Positions 21,133 to 30,950 of a stretch of DNA of 64,000 nt are shown in pieces (positions within the stretch are counted from its first letter, which is position 1; each line of letters starts with the position of its first letter). The DNA lies in assembly GCA_938034975.1 (NCBI GenBank), contig CALHNI010000001.1, positions 41,807 to 105,806 on the forward strand. The letters are read 5' to 3'. The stretch comes from Candidatus Goldiibacteriota bacterium. Lineage in GTDB: Bacteria > Oederibacteriota > PGYV01 > DYJU01. Position numbers and translations under genes: made by a program. The notes beneath the pieces are model-generated. The model did not search any database. It was not told where the DNA came from and saw only the letters and a list, made by a program, of their open reading frames with translations.

Positions 21133-21504
21133 TTATTCTTCTACTAATTTTGCAATAAAATTTTTATCTTCTTCTTTTAATACCAAAAATTCTATACCTG
21201 TTCTGAATTTATTTAAACTTGCATCTTTAGCACACCATCTTACTTCTGCAAAAGTAATTATCGGTTCTTCTTTTCCTTCCGGCTTGAATTCAATTCTTAA
21301 TATTTGCTCTTTCTGTAATTCATTTTCCCCAATTAACTGGATTCCACCAACGCTGATATTTGCTGATTCAACTTCTTTTTTAAAAGCTTCCTGTTTTATA
21401 TTCTGTATTTCATTTTGAGCAGAAACTAATTTGTAATTTACTTTAAACTTTTTATCAACTCTTTTATATTTTCTCCTTTCTACAAAAATTTCACCTTCTG
21501 GCAT
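21133..21504 (-). CDS. PilZ-domain protein
   Basis: ERRKYKRVDKKFKVNY, SANISVGGIQLIGE, FRTGIEFL pattern. Confidence 0.75.
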   Translation of the reverse strand: MPEGEIFVERRKYKRVDKKFKVNYKLVSAQNEIQNIKQEAFKKEVESANISVGGIQLIGENELQKEQILRIEFKPEGKEEPIITFAEVRWCAKDASLNKFRTGIEFLVLKEEDKNFIAKLVEE

Positions 21505-21633
21505 TTTAAATCATCTCCTTTATTTTTTTATTATTTTAATATTAAAAAAAATTTTTTTCAATAAAAAAAAGTTTGACCTTGTCTTTTTTTTAATTTAAAA
21601 TAATAACAAATTAAAACAGGAGGTCTTTTAATA

Positions 21634-22137
21634 ATGAAAAAGTTGCTTTATTTCTTAATTATTTTATTGGTATTTTCACAACAATTTTTATATTCAGCAT
21701 CTAAAACAAAAACATCAACAAGTCTTTATTATTCTGAAACTTACAAAGCAGCCAAAGGTTTTGGTGCAGGACTTATTTTTGGTCTTTCAAGCGGTATCAG
21801 TTTAAAAAACTGGATATCACGCGAAGGTGCTTTACAATTTGATATCAGCTGGGATTTTCACTGGGCTGCTTTCGGTGTTGGAATTGCTTATTTATTTCAT
21901 AATTTTAAACTAATTACAGTTAAAGATAGTTTACTACCACTTTATTTTGGAATAAAAGGATGGTTAGGGCTTTCTTCTCATTCAATGGCTCTTGGTGTTC
22001 AGGTTCCGATTGGTATTGTATGGATTCCCAAAGAAGCGCCAATTGATGTCTTTTTACAAATAGAACCAGGAATTGGCTTGATTCCTTCTACCGGATTTGC
22101 ACCTAATGCAGGAATTGGTATCCGGTATTATTTCTAA
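21634..22137 (+). CDS. Putative outer-membrane beta-barrel protein
   Basis: Signal peptide; alternating hydrophobic/Gly pattern; terminal aromatic GIGIRYYF; AGGAGG RBS at ~21620. Confidence 0.6.
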   Translation: MKKLLYFLIILLVFSQQFLYSASKTKTSTSLYYSETYKAAKGFGAGLIFGLSSGISLKNWISREGALQFDISWDFHWAAFGVGIAYLFHNFKLITVKDSLLPLYFGIKGWLGLSSHSMALGVQVPIGIVWIPKEAPIDVFLQIEPGIGLIPSTGFAPNAGIGIRYYF

Positions 22138-22179
22138 AATAAATTAAAAATCAGGGTTACGAATTAAACATAACCTTGC

Positions 22180-22391
22180 TCCGAAAAACGCATTAGCGTT
22201 TTTCAAGAAAAAAAGGGATATAAAAAAGTTTATAAACAAATAAGAATTTTATTTGAAAGTGTACTTATTTTTTAAATTAAAAAACAGGTGAATTAAAGTA
22301 ATGCATTATAAAAATAAAAAATTATCAAACAAAAAAAAACAAAAATATTTTATATTTCCGTAAAAACGCATTAGAAAATGCGTTTTTACGG
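22180..22391 (-). repeat. Hairpin-ended intergenic repeat, copy E
   Basis: Right end 22358-22391 is a perfect 15-bp stem with 4-nt loop (CCGTAAAAACGCATT-AGAA-AATGCGTTTTTACGG); left end GAAAAACGC-ATTA-GCGTTTTTC. Confidence 0.85.
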
Positions 22392-22411
22392 CCTTGATTT
22401 TAATATTTTAA

Positions 22412-23059
22412 TTACAGATAATATCTGATAATTACTGGCATTACAGCAAAATCTTCAACTAATGAAAATACAAAACTTGTATCAGATGAACCGCCGGCAC
22501 TCACACTTTTAAATCCAAACCCTAAACCTATTGAACTTCCTATACTTAGATCATTACTTATAGGTCCTAAAAATACTTCAAAACTTGTTCCAACATTAAA
22601 AATAAATCTAATCGTGCTTATGTCTCCTGCAAGTCCGGCATAAGAACCTAAAGACGCTAATTCTTCCAGAGTATTTTTTGAATAAGCAATCAGCATTCCT
22701 GGTGTTAAATCAACGCGTAATTTTTGATCATCAACAAGTGGGAAAACTATATTTGTTCCTATTTTTAAACCAAATGCTGCTGGATTACCACCAATAAAAC
22801 TTAACCCTGCAATACCATCTATTGCTAATTTATTGGAAACCCAGAATCTGATTGATGTTATTTTATTCATTAAATCAACACCAATACCAATTTTTTCCTT
22901 AAAAGGTGCATTTTTAGGTTCCTGGAGTGCTTTTTTTACAACAGGTTGGGTTACCTGTTTTGCTGGCTCTTCTTTTTTGGTTGTCTTTTTCTCTGCTGCA
23001 AATAATGAACTGCATAAAAAAACCAGACTTAATAACATTATTAACAATTTTTTTCTCAT
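22412..23059 (-). CDS. Putative outer-membrane protein
   Basis: Signal peptide; beta-barrel-like repeats; C-terminal VMPVIIRYYL. Confidence 0.6.
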   Translation of the reverse strand: MRKKLLIMLLSLVFLCSSLFAAEKKTTKKEEPAKQVTQPVVKKALQEPKNAPFKEKIGIGVDLMNKITSIRFWVSNKLAIDGIAGLSFIGGNPAAFGLKIGTNIVFPLVDDQKLRVDLTPGMLIAYSKNTLEELASLGSYAGLAGDISTIRFIFNVGTSFEVFLGPISNDLSIGSSIGLGFGFKSVSAGGSSDTSFVFSLVEDFAVMPVIIRYYL

Positions 23060-23060
23060 T

Positions 23061-24536
23061 TTATACCTCCTTTGAATTTTTCAAAAAATCAAAAATTAAT
23101 CTTACCCCAATTCCGCTTGCTCCATAATCAGAAATATATTCTTTATTTTTTACTTCATAAGCAGTTCCTGCTATATCAAGATGTAGCCATGGAGTATCAT
23201 TTACAAACTCTTTTAAAAACATACCAGCTGTTATAGTTGCTGCATCACCTCCTCCTGCATTTTTCAAATCTGCAAATTTGCTTTTTATTTGTTCTTTATA
23301 TTCATCCCATAAAGGGAGTTCCCAAACTTTTTCACCTGTATTATATCCTGATATTTTTATTTTTTCAATTAATTTTTCATTATTCCCCATAAGACCTATT
23401 GCATATTTTCCTAATGCCACCACACAGGCCCCTGTCAATGTTGCTATATCAATAATCATTTCCGGTCTATATTTTAATGAATATGTGATTGTATCTGCAA
23501 GAAGCAATCTTCCTTCTGCATCTGTTGAAATTATTTCTACTGTTTTACCGGATAAAGTTTTTATTATATCCCCTGGTTTATAAGATTTTCCTGATGGCAT
23601 ATTTTCAGCAGATGGAATCAACCCGATAATGTTCATTTTTAAATTTAATTCTGAAATTATTTTCATCAAAGCAATAACACATGCAGCACCTGCCATATCA
23701 TACTTCATATTTTCTATTTTAGAAAGTTGTGTTGCCTGTGGTTTTAAAGATATACCACCAGAATCAAATGTTATCCCTTTTCCAATAAGAACAATTGGCT
23801 TTTCTTTTCTTTTTCCACCTGAATACTCAATAACAATAAATCTTGCCGGCTCATCAGAACCCATGGCAACAGAATAAAAAGCATTCATCCCTATTTTTTT
23901 TATGCCCTGATTATTAAAAATTTTTAATTTTATTTTTTTATTCTGCAAAGCAATCTTTTTAGCCTGTTCTGCAAGAAAAACAGGGGTGACATAATTTGAC
24001 GGAGAATTTATCAAATCCTTTGCTAAATTAACACCATTTATTACTGTTTTTATTTCATTTATATCTGTATTTCTTAATAATAATGAATCATCCGCAATCA
24101 ACAAGACCCTTTTAAGATTATTCTTTTTTTCTGTTTTAAATCTGTTATATTCATAATCAGAAAGTAAAAAACCTTCTATTTGTGCTCTTATTAAATTTTT
24201 ATCTTTTATCCAGAAAAAAGTTGCTAATGCTTTATTTTTTTCTTCTTTTGTTATCTTTGAAATAAATCCAGCTGCGTTTCTTATTTTTTCTACGTCAATT
24301 TTTTCTTTTTTCCCTAATCCTAAAAAAATTATTTTTTTTATTTGCCCTTTATGTTCAACTGTAAAAGATGTATTTTTTTTGTATCCGGCATTTATCTGTT
24401 TTAATAAATTTTTTACTTTGTTATAGTAATCCCCAAATACTTCACTTATCTTTAAATCAAAATTTTCAAACACAGGAACTATATATACATCTGCTTTTAC
24501 ATCAAGTAATTTATTTTTTTTTATAAAAATTTCCAC
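23061..24536 (-). CDS. pepA: Leucyl aminopeptidase (M17)
   Basis: VLIGKGITFDSGGISLKP, MKYDMAGAACVIALM, SGKTVEIISTDAEGRLLLADTITY (NTDAEGRL-type signature). Confidence 0.95.
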   Translation of the reverse strand: MEIFIKKNKLLDVKADVYIVPVFENFDLKISEVFGDYYNKVKNLLKQINAGYKKNTSFTVEHKGQIKKIIFLGLGKKEKIDVEKIRNAAGFISKITKEEKNKALATFFWIKDKNLIRAQIEGFLLSDYEYNRFKTEKKNNLKRVLLIADDSLLLRNTDINEIKTVINGVNLAKDLINSPSNYVTPVFLAEQAKKIALQNKKIKLKIFNNQGIKKIGMNAFYSVAMGSDEPARFIVIEYSGGKRKEKPIVLIGKGITFDSGGISLKPQATQLSKIENMKYDMAGAACVIALMKIISELNLKMNIIGLIPSAENMPSGKSYKPGDIIKTLSGKTVEIISTDAEGRLLLADTITYSLKYRPEMIIDIATLTGACVVALGKYAIGLMGNNEKLIEKIKISGYNTGEKVWELPLWDEYKEQIKSKFADLKNAGGGDAATITAGMFLKEFVNDTPWLHLDIAGTAYEVKNKEYISDYGASGIGVRLIFDFLKNSKEV

Positions 24537-24555
24537 AATTTAATCCTTTTTAATA

Positions 24556-25248
24556 TTATAAAAACTGTAAAATAAAATTTATTACATTTTCACTTAAAAA
24601 CTTTTCTGTTTTATTTATATTACCGGTTACCAAATTACTTTCTGTTGAAAAATCAAATGGTTTTGGGAATATTCCTTTGATTTCAATAAAAAAAGTCTTA
24701 AAATCTTCAATTGATGTTTCTATTTTAATATCAAAAGAATCAATATCCAACTGGCTCATAGCAGGGAAAAGAATTCTTGTTCCTATTAAATGTAATGGCC
24801 TTTGAAAAACATTTAATTTTTCTTCATTTAAAGAAAACATATTTTTAATTATAAATTCTCTTGTATCATTTACTCCAGGTATATTAATGAGTTTTCTAAT
24901 TGCAATATTATTTACAATAAAAAAGGAAATATTAGTTGTATTCTTAAATATTTCTATAAAATCATTTATTAGTCCTATGTAATAATTTAAACTTTTATCA
25001 CAAAATTCATATACCATTAAAAATCTGTCTTTCATAATTTTATAGGTTATATTAACTTTATTATTCCCTGGTTGCATACCGGATGTCATAAAAACTCCTT
25101 CTGCATGCAAAGTAGAATATGTGCTAATGCCATGCGTATCTGAAACCTTATCAAAAATTTGTCTTATTTTTCTATCTTCTATAACTGTTGGTGCATAAAA
25201 TAATTCAACAACCAAGGCGTGCAGTCTTGTTGTTATATCCACTTTCAT
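24556..25248 (-). CDS. Hypothetical protein
   Basis: 230-aa ORF immediately upstream of pepA on the same strand; no family recognised. Confidence 0.6.
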   Translation of the reverse strand: MKVDITTRLHALVVELFYAPTVIEDRKIRQIFDKVSDTHGISTYSTLHAEGVFMTSGMQPGNNKVNITYKIMKDRFLMVYEFCDKSLNYYIGLINDFIEIFKNTTNISFFIVNNIAIRKLINIPGVNDTREFIIKNMFSLNEEKLNVFQRPLHLIGTRILFPAMSQLDIDSFDIKIETSIEDFKTFFIEIKGIFPKPFDFSTESNLVTGNINKTEKFLSENVINFILQFL

Positions 25249-25309
25249 TTACTCCTTTTTGATTAATTTATTTAATATTACCAGAAAAAAAATTTTTGTA
25301 AATATATAA

Positions 25310-25492
25310 TCTCCTCCTTAAAATAACAATAAAAATTTGCGATTTTCAGAAAAAATACAAAAAAAATATTATCAAATAAAACAACACTTGTTTTTTTTAT
25401 TAAAAAACGGATAAAAAAAAGTAATACTTTATAAAAATAAAAATATTTTGTTTTTCTTTAAAAACGCATTTTCTAATAATGCGTTTTTACGG
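25310..25492 (-). repeat. Hairpin-ended intergenic repeat, copy F
   Basis: tctcctcc...tttgcgattttcagaaaaaatacaaaaaaaatattatc...aaaacaacacttgtttt...AAAAACGCATTTTCTAATAATGCGTTTTTACGG. Confidence 0.85.
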
Positions 25493-25501
25493 TTTTATTA
25501 C

Positions 25502-25529
25502 TTGGTTTTTAAAGTTAATCTGTTATAAT
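25502..25529 (+). promoter_or_regulatory. Candidate sigma-70-type promoter for the histidine kinase gene
   Basis: TTGGTT (25502-25507), 16-bp spacer, TATAAT (25524-25529), about 30 bp before the likely ATG at 25560. Confidence 0.4.
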
Positions 25530-25559
25530 ATAATAAAGCTTAATTTAATGGAGATTTTT

Positions 25560-27785
25560 ATGCAATTATTTTTTATTTTACAGATTTTACATTTAACTTC
25601 TTTGTTTATTTATGTCCATTTAATTATTTTTTTAATTTCAAATTATCCCATAGATAAAAAAATCAGATTAATAATTGTTTTATTATCATTATCTTCATTA
25701 TGGTCTTTTTGTAAAATATTTCTTCATAATCCAGCAACTTCATTTGAAATTGCTATTTTTTTTGATAAATTAATGTCAATTTCCTGGATATTAATTCCTG
25801 CTGTTACTTTTTTATTTTCTTTAAGTTTAAATGAAAAAATTTTTCTACAAACTTTTACTAAAATAATTATTTTTATACCATGTATTATATTTTTAGCACT
25901 TAATTTTTCAGGTTTTTTATCTGAACCTGTTAAAAAGATTGATATCTTCTGGTTCAGTTATTTTAAAAAAAATATTTTTGCTTATTTATTTTATTTTTAT
26001 TTTATCACATATACAATTGCCAGCATTCTTCATCTTTTTATCTTAAAAAACAAAACCATTATAAAAAATAAAAAAAAGCAATTTAATATTTTTATTTTTA
26101 TGACTATTTTAATTTTGGTTATTGTTGTTTTTTTTGAATTAATACTACCGTTTTTTAATTTAAATATGCATCCTTTTTATGATATTACAAATGTTTATTT
26201 TCTTTTGTTTGCCTTAGGTATTTTTTATGCAACTTTTAAATATCAGTTTTTAGGCTTTTCGCCTATAGAAACATTTAACATTGTTCTTTCAAATTTATCT
26301 GAATTTCTTTTTATACTTGATGGTGAATTTAATTTTTCTTTTATAAATAAAACAGCATTATCTAATTTGCAATATAAAGAGAGTGAATTATTAAATAAGC
26401 CATTGGGAATAATAATATCTGACTCGGACAGATTTAATAAATTATTAAAAGATTTAATAATAAAAAAATCTATTTCTGGTTATGATTTAACTTTAAAAAC
26501 ACGACAAGGCGGAATAATTCCTGTTAGTTTTTCTGCAAAATTAATAGAAGAACATGGTGATATTTCAAGAATTATCTGCATAGCAATAGATATAACAGAA
26601 AGAATTAAATTAACTGAATATTTAAAAGAACAACGTGAACTTGCTGAAAAATACTTAAATATTGCACCTGTCATATTTCTGATTCTTAATAAAGAAGGTA
26701 AAATTTTGTTTTTAAATGAGATGGGTATGAAACTTTTGGGGATTTATTCTGAAAGTGAATATTTAGGCAGAAACTGGTTTGAAAATTTTGTTCCGGAAGA
26801 TGAGAAAGATGCTTTAAAAAGTTATTTTTTAAAATTTACCAACGAAAAAACAGTTATAAAGAATTTTGAAAATTTCATTTTAACTAATACAGGTGAAAAA
26901 AAATTGATTCATTGGTCAAACACAATATTAAGAGATAAAGAAAATAAAATCTATGCTGTTTTATCTGCTGGTATTGATATTACTGAAAAAAAACAGTCAG
27001 AAATTGCTTTAAGGGAAAGTTATGAAAAATTGAAGGAATTAAATAAATTAAAAGACAATTTTATTTCTATAATATCACATGAATTAAGAACACCTTTAAC
27101 CGCAATAATGGGTTCTATTTCTTTAATACGCAGCGGCGCAATAGGAAAGTTAAATAAAGATCAGATTGAATTTCTTGATTTGATGAAAAACAACTCAGAT
27201 AGACTGCTTTCTTTGATAAATGATTTGCTTGATGTTTCAAAAATAGAAAGTGGAAAATTAACAATTTCTTTGATACAAACCGATCTCGTTTTTTTAATCA
27301 AATCTTCTATAGTTAATCTAAAATCATTATTAAATAAAAAACAAATTTCGTGCGATTTTAATTCTGAATTCAATGAATTATTGATAACTGTTGATACGAA
27401 CCGTATTAATCAGGCAATCACCAATATATTAAACAACGCAATAAAATTTTCTCCTCCAAATTCAAAAATATTTGTTGAACTGAAAAAAGTAAATAAAGAT
27501 TTTCCAAAGATACCACCTGATATAAAAGAAAAAATAGCCACCAATGAAGTTTATTTTGCCTTAATATCAATTGCAGACAATGGAATTGGAATGACAGAAA
27601 AACAAATCAAAAATTTATTCCAAAAATTCTATCAGGCAGAGGATGCAAATGTTAGGAAGACCCAGGGCACAGGACTTGGACTTTACATAACAAAACATTT
27701 AATTGAACTTCACAATGGTTTTATATGGGCTGAATCAAAAGGTATAAATATGGGATCCTCTTTTAATATTTTATTACCTTTGTAA
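25560..27785 (+). CDS. Membrane PAS-domain sensor histidine kinase
   Basis: Multi-TM N-terminus, two PAS-like segments, FISIISHELRTPLTAIMGSISLI H-box, NQAITNILNNAIKFSP N-box, FALISIADNGIGMTEKQ and TQGTGLGLYITK. Start moved from 25479 to the ATG at 25560, preceded by GGAG. Confidence 0.92.
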   Translation: MQLFFILQILHLTSLFIYVHLIIFLISNYPIDKKIRLIIVLLSLSSLWSFCKIFLHNPATSFEIAIFFDKLMSISWILIPAVTFLFSLSLNEKIFLQTFTKIIIFIPCIIFLALNFSGFLSEPVKKIDIFWFSYFKKNIFAYLFYFYFITYTIASILHLFILKNKTIIKNKKKQFNIFIFMTILILVIVVFFELILPFFNLNMHPFYDITNVYFLLFALGIFYATFKYQFLGFSPIETFNIVLSNLSEFLFILDGEFNFSFINKTALSNLQYKESELLNKPLGIIISDSDRFNKLLKDLIIKKSISGYDLTLKTRQGGIIPVSFSAKLIEEHGDISRIICIAIDITERIKLTEYLKEQRELAEKYLNIAPVIFLILNKEGKILFLNEMGMKLLGIYSESEYLGRNWFENFVPEDEKDALKSYFLKFTNEKTVIKNFENFILTNTGEKKLIHWSNTILRDKENKIYAVLSAGIDITEKKQSEIALRESYEKLKELNKLKDNFISIISHELRTPLTAIMGSISLIRSGAIGKLNKDQIEFLDLMKNNSDRLLSLINDLLDVSKIESGKLTISLIQTDLVFLIKSSIVNLKSLLNKKQISCDFNSEFNELLITVDTNRINQAITNILNNAIKFSPPNSKIFVELKKVNKDFPKIPPDIKEKIATNEVYFALISIADNGIGMTEKQIKNLFQKFYQAEDANVRKTQGTGLGLYITKHLIELHNGFIWAESKGINMGSSFNILLPL

Positions 27786-27800
27786 AAGGAGAACTTTAAA

Positions 27801-30800
27801 ATGAAAAAAATTCCTTTAATTTTTTATTTTTGTTTTTTTACATTTTTTTGCTTTAGCCAAAACCTGATTAAAAATGGTGATTTTGAACTTGATGAAAATA
27901 AGGATAATATTCCGGATAACTGGGTAATAGATGATCCTAATAACATAAAACTTTTTACAGAAGACAATAATAAATTTATAAAAATTTCAAACAGTTCTCC
28001 AAAATATACAGGACTTTCCCAGTATATTCTCATAGAACCTAACAAATTAAAATCAATTCTTGTAAAAGCAAAAATCAAATTAAACAATGTAATCAAAGGA
28101 AGTGAAGATTGGGCTTATGCGCGTGTGCTTGTTCTTTTTTTTGATAAAAATGGTAATCAGGTTGGTGGCTGGCCTGAACTTGGAAGATGGTTAGGGACTT
28201 TTGACTGGTCAGAAAAAATAAATATATTAAATGTTCCGTCAGATGCAAGAACAATAAAAGTAGAAATTCAGCTATCAAATTGCACCGGCGATATGTCAAT
28301 TGATGATTTATCCATAGAAAAAGGTATCTCTTTTAATATTCCTTCTGAACCGGAAAATCTTATCATAAATGGTGATATGGAATATGGCTCTAATTTGCCG
28401 CTATACTGGGGTGGTTGGATTTCAGGTAAAAGCACTTTTATAAGTCCAGGATATAATTCCCCTTCTTCTTTTATGATAGAAAATGAAAATCCAGGATATT
28501 CAATGATAACTCAGAAAATTCCTGTTGATTCATCAATTATCAAGAGTATAAGAATTTCAGGATATTTAAAAACTGAAAATGTGGAACAAGGTTTAAATCC
28601 ATGGGAAAAAGCAAGAATAGGTGTTGAATTCCATGATGAAAAAGAAAGAATCGGAGACTGGCCGCCTGTTGTTGGTGAATTAACAGGGACTGAAAATAAT
28701 TGGGTTGAATTTTCCCGCGAATATTCCCTGCCCAATGGAACTAAATCAATAGTTATCAGTGCAGGCCTTTTAAATTGTAAAGGAAAAATTTTTATTGATA
28801 AAATAAAAGCCATGGGTTTTGACAAAAATGGAAAATTGGTAAAATCCAATCTAATTAAAGAAGAAGATAAATCTAATTGGTTTGCATTTGAAAGTAAAAA
28901 AGATGATTTTTTAGATAATGCAATTATTGACTTTACTAATGAACTTGATAAACCCGCAGGTAAACATGGATTTATAACCGTTAATAAAAAAGGCGAACTT
29001 GTATTTGAAGATGGTGAAAAAGCAAAATTTTTCGGCACTAATTTAGTTAATGGTGACATTTTCAGAAGTTATGAAGAGATTGATAAAATGGTAAAGCGCC
29101 TTGCCAAACTTGGAGTTAATATGATAAGGTTACATCATATGGACGCATATTGGGGAGAACCAAACATCTTTGATAAAACAAAAGATAACACACGTAATTT
29201 TTCAGAAGATTCTTTAAATAAACTTGATTATCTTATTTATAAATTAAAAGAAGCAGGTATTTATATTTTCCTTGATTTACTTGTTCATCGCAAATTAAAA
29301 AAAGATGACGGGGTTGATAATTTTGAAAAAATACCAGCTGGTTTTAAAGAAGTAATTTTTATTGATGAAAATCTTCAAGGATTAACCAAAGAATATATAA
29401 AAAACCTTTTAGAACATGAAAACATATACACAAAAATCAAATACAAAGATGAACCGTCAATAATCTTTATGGAAATTATCAATGAAAGTTCATTATTTTA
29501 CTGGGACAGGAATTCTGAAATTCCTTCTTTTTATACTGATAAATTGAATAAACTTTTCAATGAATATTTAAAAAACAAATATCAAACTATGGAAAATCTA
29601 AAAAGAGAATGGGATAAATTCGGTGATAATAATTTAAGTAAAGAAGAAGATTTTAATAAAAATACGGTTAAAAGGGAAATTTTTAAAATAAATTGGGAAA
29701 ATCCAATGTATTTTGCAAAGGCAAATTCAACCGGAAGGGCTGCTGATACAAAATTATTTTATTTTGAATTAGAAAAAAAAATGTATGATGATTTTTATAA
29801 TTTTATTAAATCAATTGGAGCAAAAGCACTTATAACCGGCAGTAATCATTGGGAATTATGGGATGCGGATATTTTAGTAAATAGCAAATATGATTTTATT
29901 GACAGGCATTCATATTGGGACCATCCATCCGGTGGCTGGACACTTCAGGAAAATATTTCATTTTTAAATAAACCTTTTTTAAAATCAAAATACAATTGCA
30001 TATCCGAACTGGCACATACAAGAGTTTTTGAAAAACCATTTACTGTCAGCGAATGGAATTTTTTAATGCCCAATGAATTCAGAGCCGGCGCACCTGTTAT
30101 AATGGCATCCTATGGTAAATTTCAGGGCTGGGATGCACTTTTGCAGTTTAATTTTTCTCATTACGAATGGAAAGATAAGTTAACTGCTTTTTGCGATTTT
30201 TCATCTTCTCCTGATATGCTTTCTTTCTGGTTTCCTGCTATAATGATTTTCAGATACAATTATATAAAAGAAAGCAAAGAATATATTACTGAATATATAT
30301 CAGAAGATGATATTTTTTATAATAAAGAAACTTCTTTTAAATTTATAAATAATGACATTGCCATTCCAAATTTAATAAAAATTGCAAAGGTGTTTGATAA
30401 GGATAAAGAAAACAAAAAATTTTTCCCTTCTTTAAAAAAAGATGCTGCGCTTTCTTTAAACGGAGAGTTGTATTTAAATTACAAAAAAGGTATTTTTCAG
30501 ATAAACTCTGATAAAATCCAGGGTGCAATTGGTTTTTTAAAAAACAGTAATTTAAAATTTAAAAATTTTAAACTAACCTGTTCTAATAATTATGCCGCTA
30601 TCATGTTAACTTCTCTTGATAAAACACCGATTTTAAAATCACAAAAAATCATTTTAACCACATCTGCCAGAGTTGAAAACTCGGATATGAAATTTAATCC
30701 TGCTCATACTTCTATAATTTATGGTGGTAATTCACCTGTTATATTAGAACCTGTTGTCGCAACTTTGAGTTTAAATGTTTCTAAATTTAAAAATGTAAAA

Positions 30801-30932
30801 ATTTTTATATTAGATGAAAATAATTATATCAAAGAAGAATACAAAAATTTTAAAATTGTTGAAAATACAATAAAAATTATTTTAGATGAAAAATCAAAAG
30901 CATTTAATTACTTTATAAATATTGAAAGATAA
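27801..30932 (+). CDS. Secreted GH5/GH-A clan-like glycoside hydrolase with two N-terminal CBM4/9-like domains
   Basis: Signal peptide; NLIKNGDFELDENKDNIPDNW and NLIINGDMEYGSNLPLYWGGW; KFFGTNLVNGD, LGVNMIRLHHMDAYWG, EPSIIFMEIINESS, FTVSEWNFLMPNEFR. Confidence 0.75.
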   Translation: MKKIPLIFYFCFFTFFCFSQNLIKNGDFELDENKDNIPDNWVIDDPNNIKLFTEDNNKFIKISNSSPKYTGLSQYILIEPNKLKSILVKAKIKLNNVIKGSEDWAYARVLVLFFDKNGNQVGGWPELGRWLGTFDWSEKINILNVPSDARTIKVEIQLSNCTGDMSIDDLSIEKGISFNIPSEPENLIINGDMEYGSNLPLYWGGWISGKSTFISPGYNSPSSFMIENENPGYSMITQKIPVDSSIIKSIRISGYLKTENVEQGLNPWEKARIGVEFHDEKERIGDWPPVVGELTGTENNWVEFSREYSLPNGTKSIVISAGLLNCKGKIFIDKIKAMGFDKNGKLVKSNLIKEEDKSNWFAFESKKDDFLDNAIIDFTNELDKPAGKHGFITVNKKGELVFEDGEKAKFFGTNLVNGDIFRSYEEIDKMVKRLAKLGVNMIRLHHMDAYWGEPNIFDKTKDNTRNFSEDSLNKLDYLIYKLKEAGIYIFLDLLVHRKLKKDDGVDNFEKIPAGFKEVIFIDENLQGLTKEYIKNLLEHENIYTKIKYKDEPSIIFMEIINESSLFYWDRNSEIPSFYTDKLNKLFNEYLKNKYQTMENLKREWDKFGDNNLSKEEDFNKNTVKREIFKINWENPMYFAKANSTGRAADTKLFYFELEKKMYDDFYNFIKSIGAKALITGSNHWELWDADILVNSKYDFIDRHSYWDHPSGGWTLQENISFLNKPFLKSKYNCISELAHTRVFEKPFTVSEWNFLMPNEFRAGAPVIMASYGKFQGWDALLQFNFSHYEWKDKLTAFCDFSSSPDMLSFWFPAIMIFRYNYIKESKEYITEYISEDDIFYNKETSFKFINNDIAIPNLIKIAKVFDKDKENKKFFPSLKKDAALSLNGELYLNYKKGIFQINSDKIQGAIGFLKNSNLKFKNFKLTCSNNYAAIMLTSLDKTPILKSQKIILTTSARVENSDMKFNPAHTSIIYGGNSPVILEPVVATLSLNVSKFKNVKIFILDENNYIKEEYKNFKIVENTIKIILDEKSKAFNYFINIER

Positions 30933-30950
30933 AATGTTTTTATTTATTAT

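Noticed and set aside
28511-29059. 182-aa minus-strand ORF inside the GH5-like gene
   Set aside because: Overlaps a well-supported CDS; Ser/Leu-rich shadow translation.
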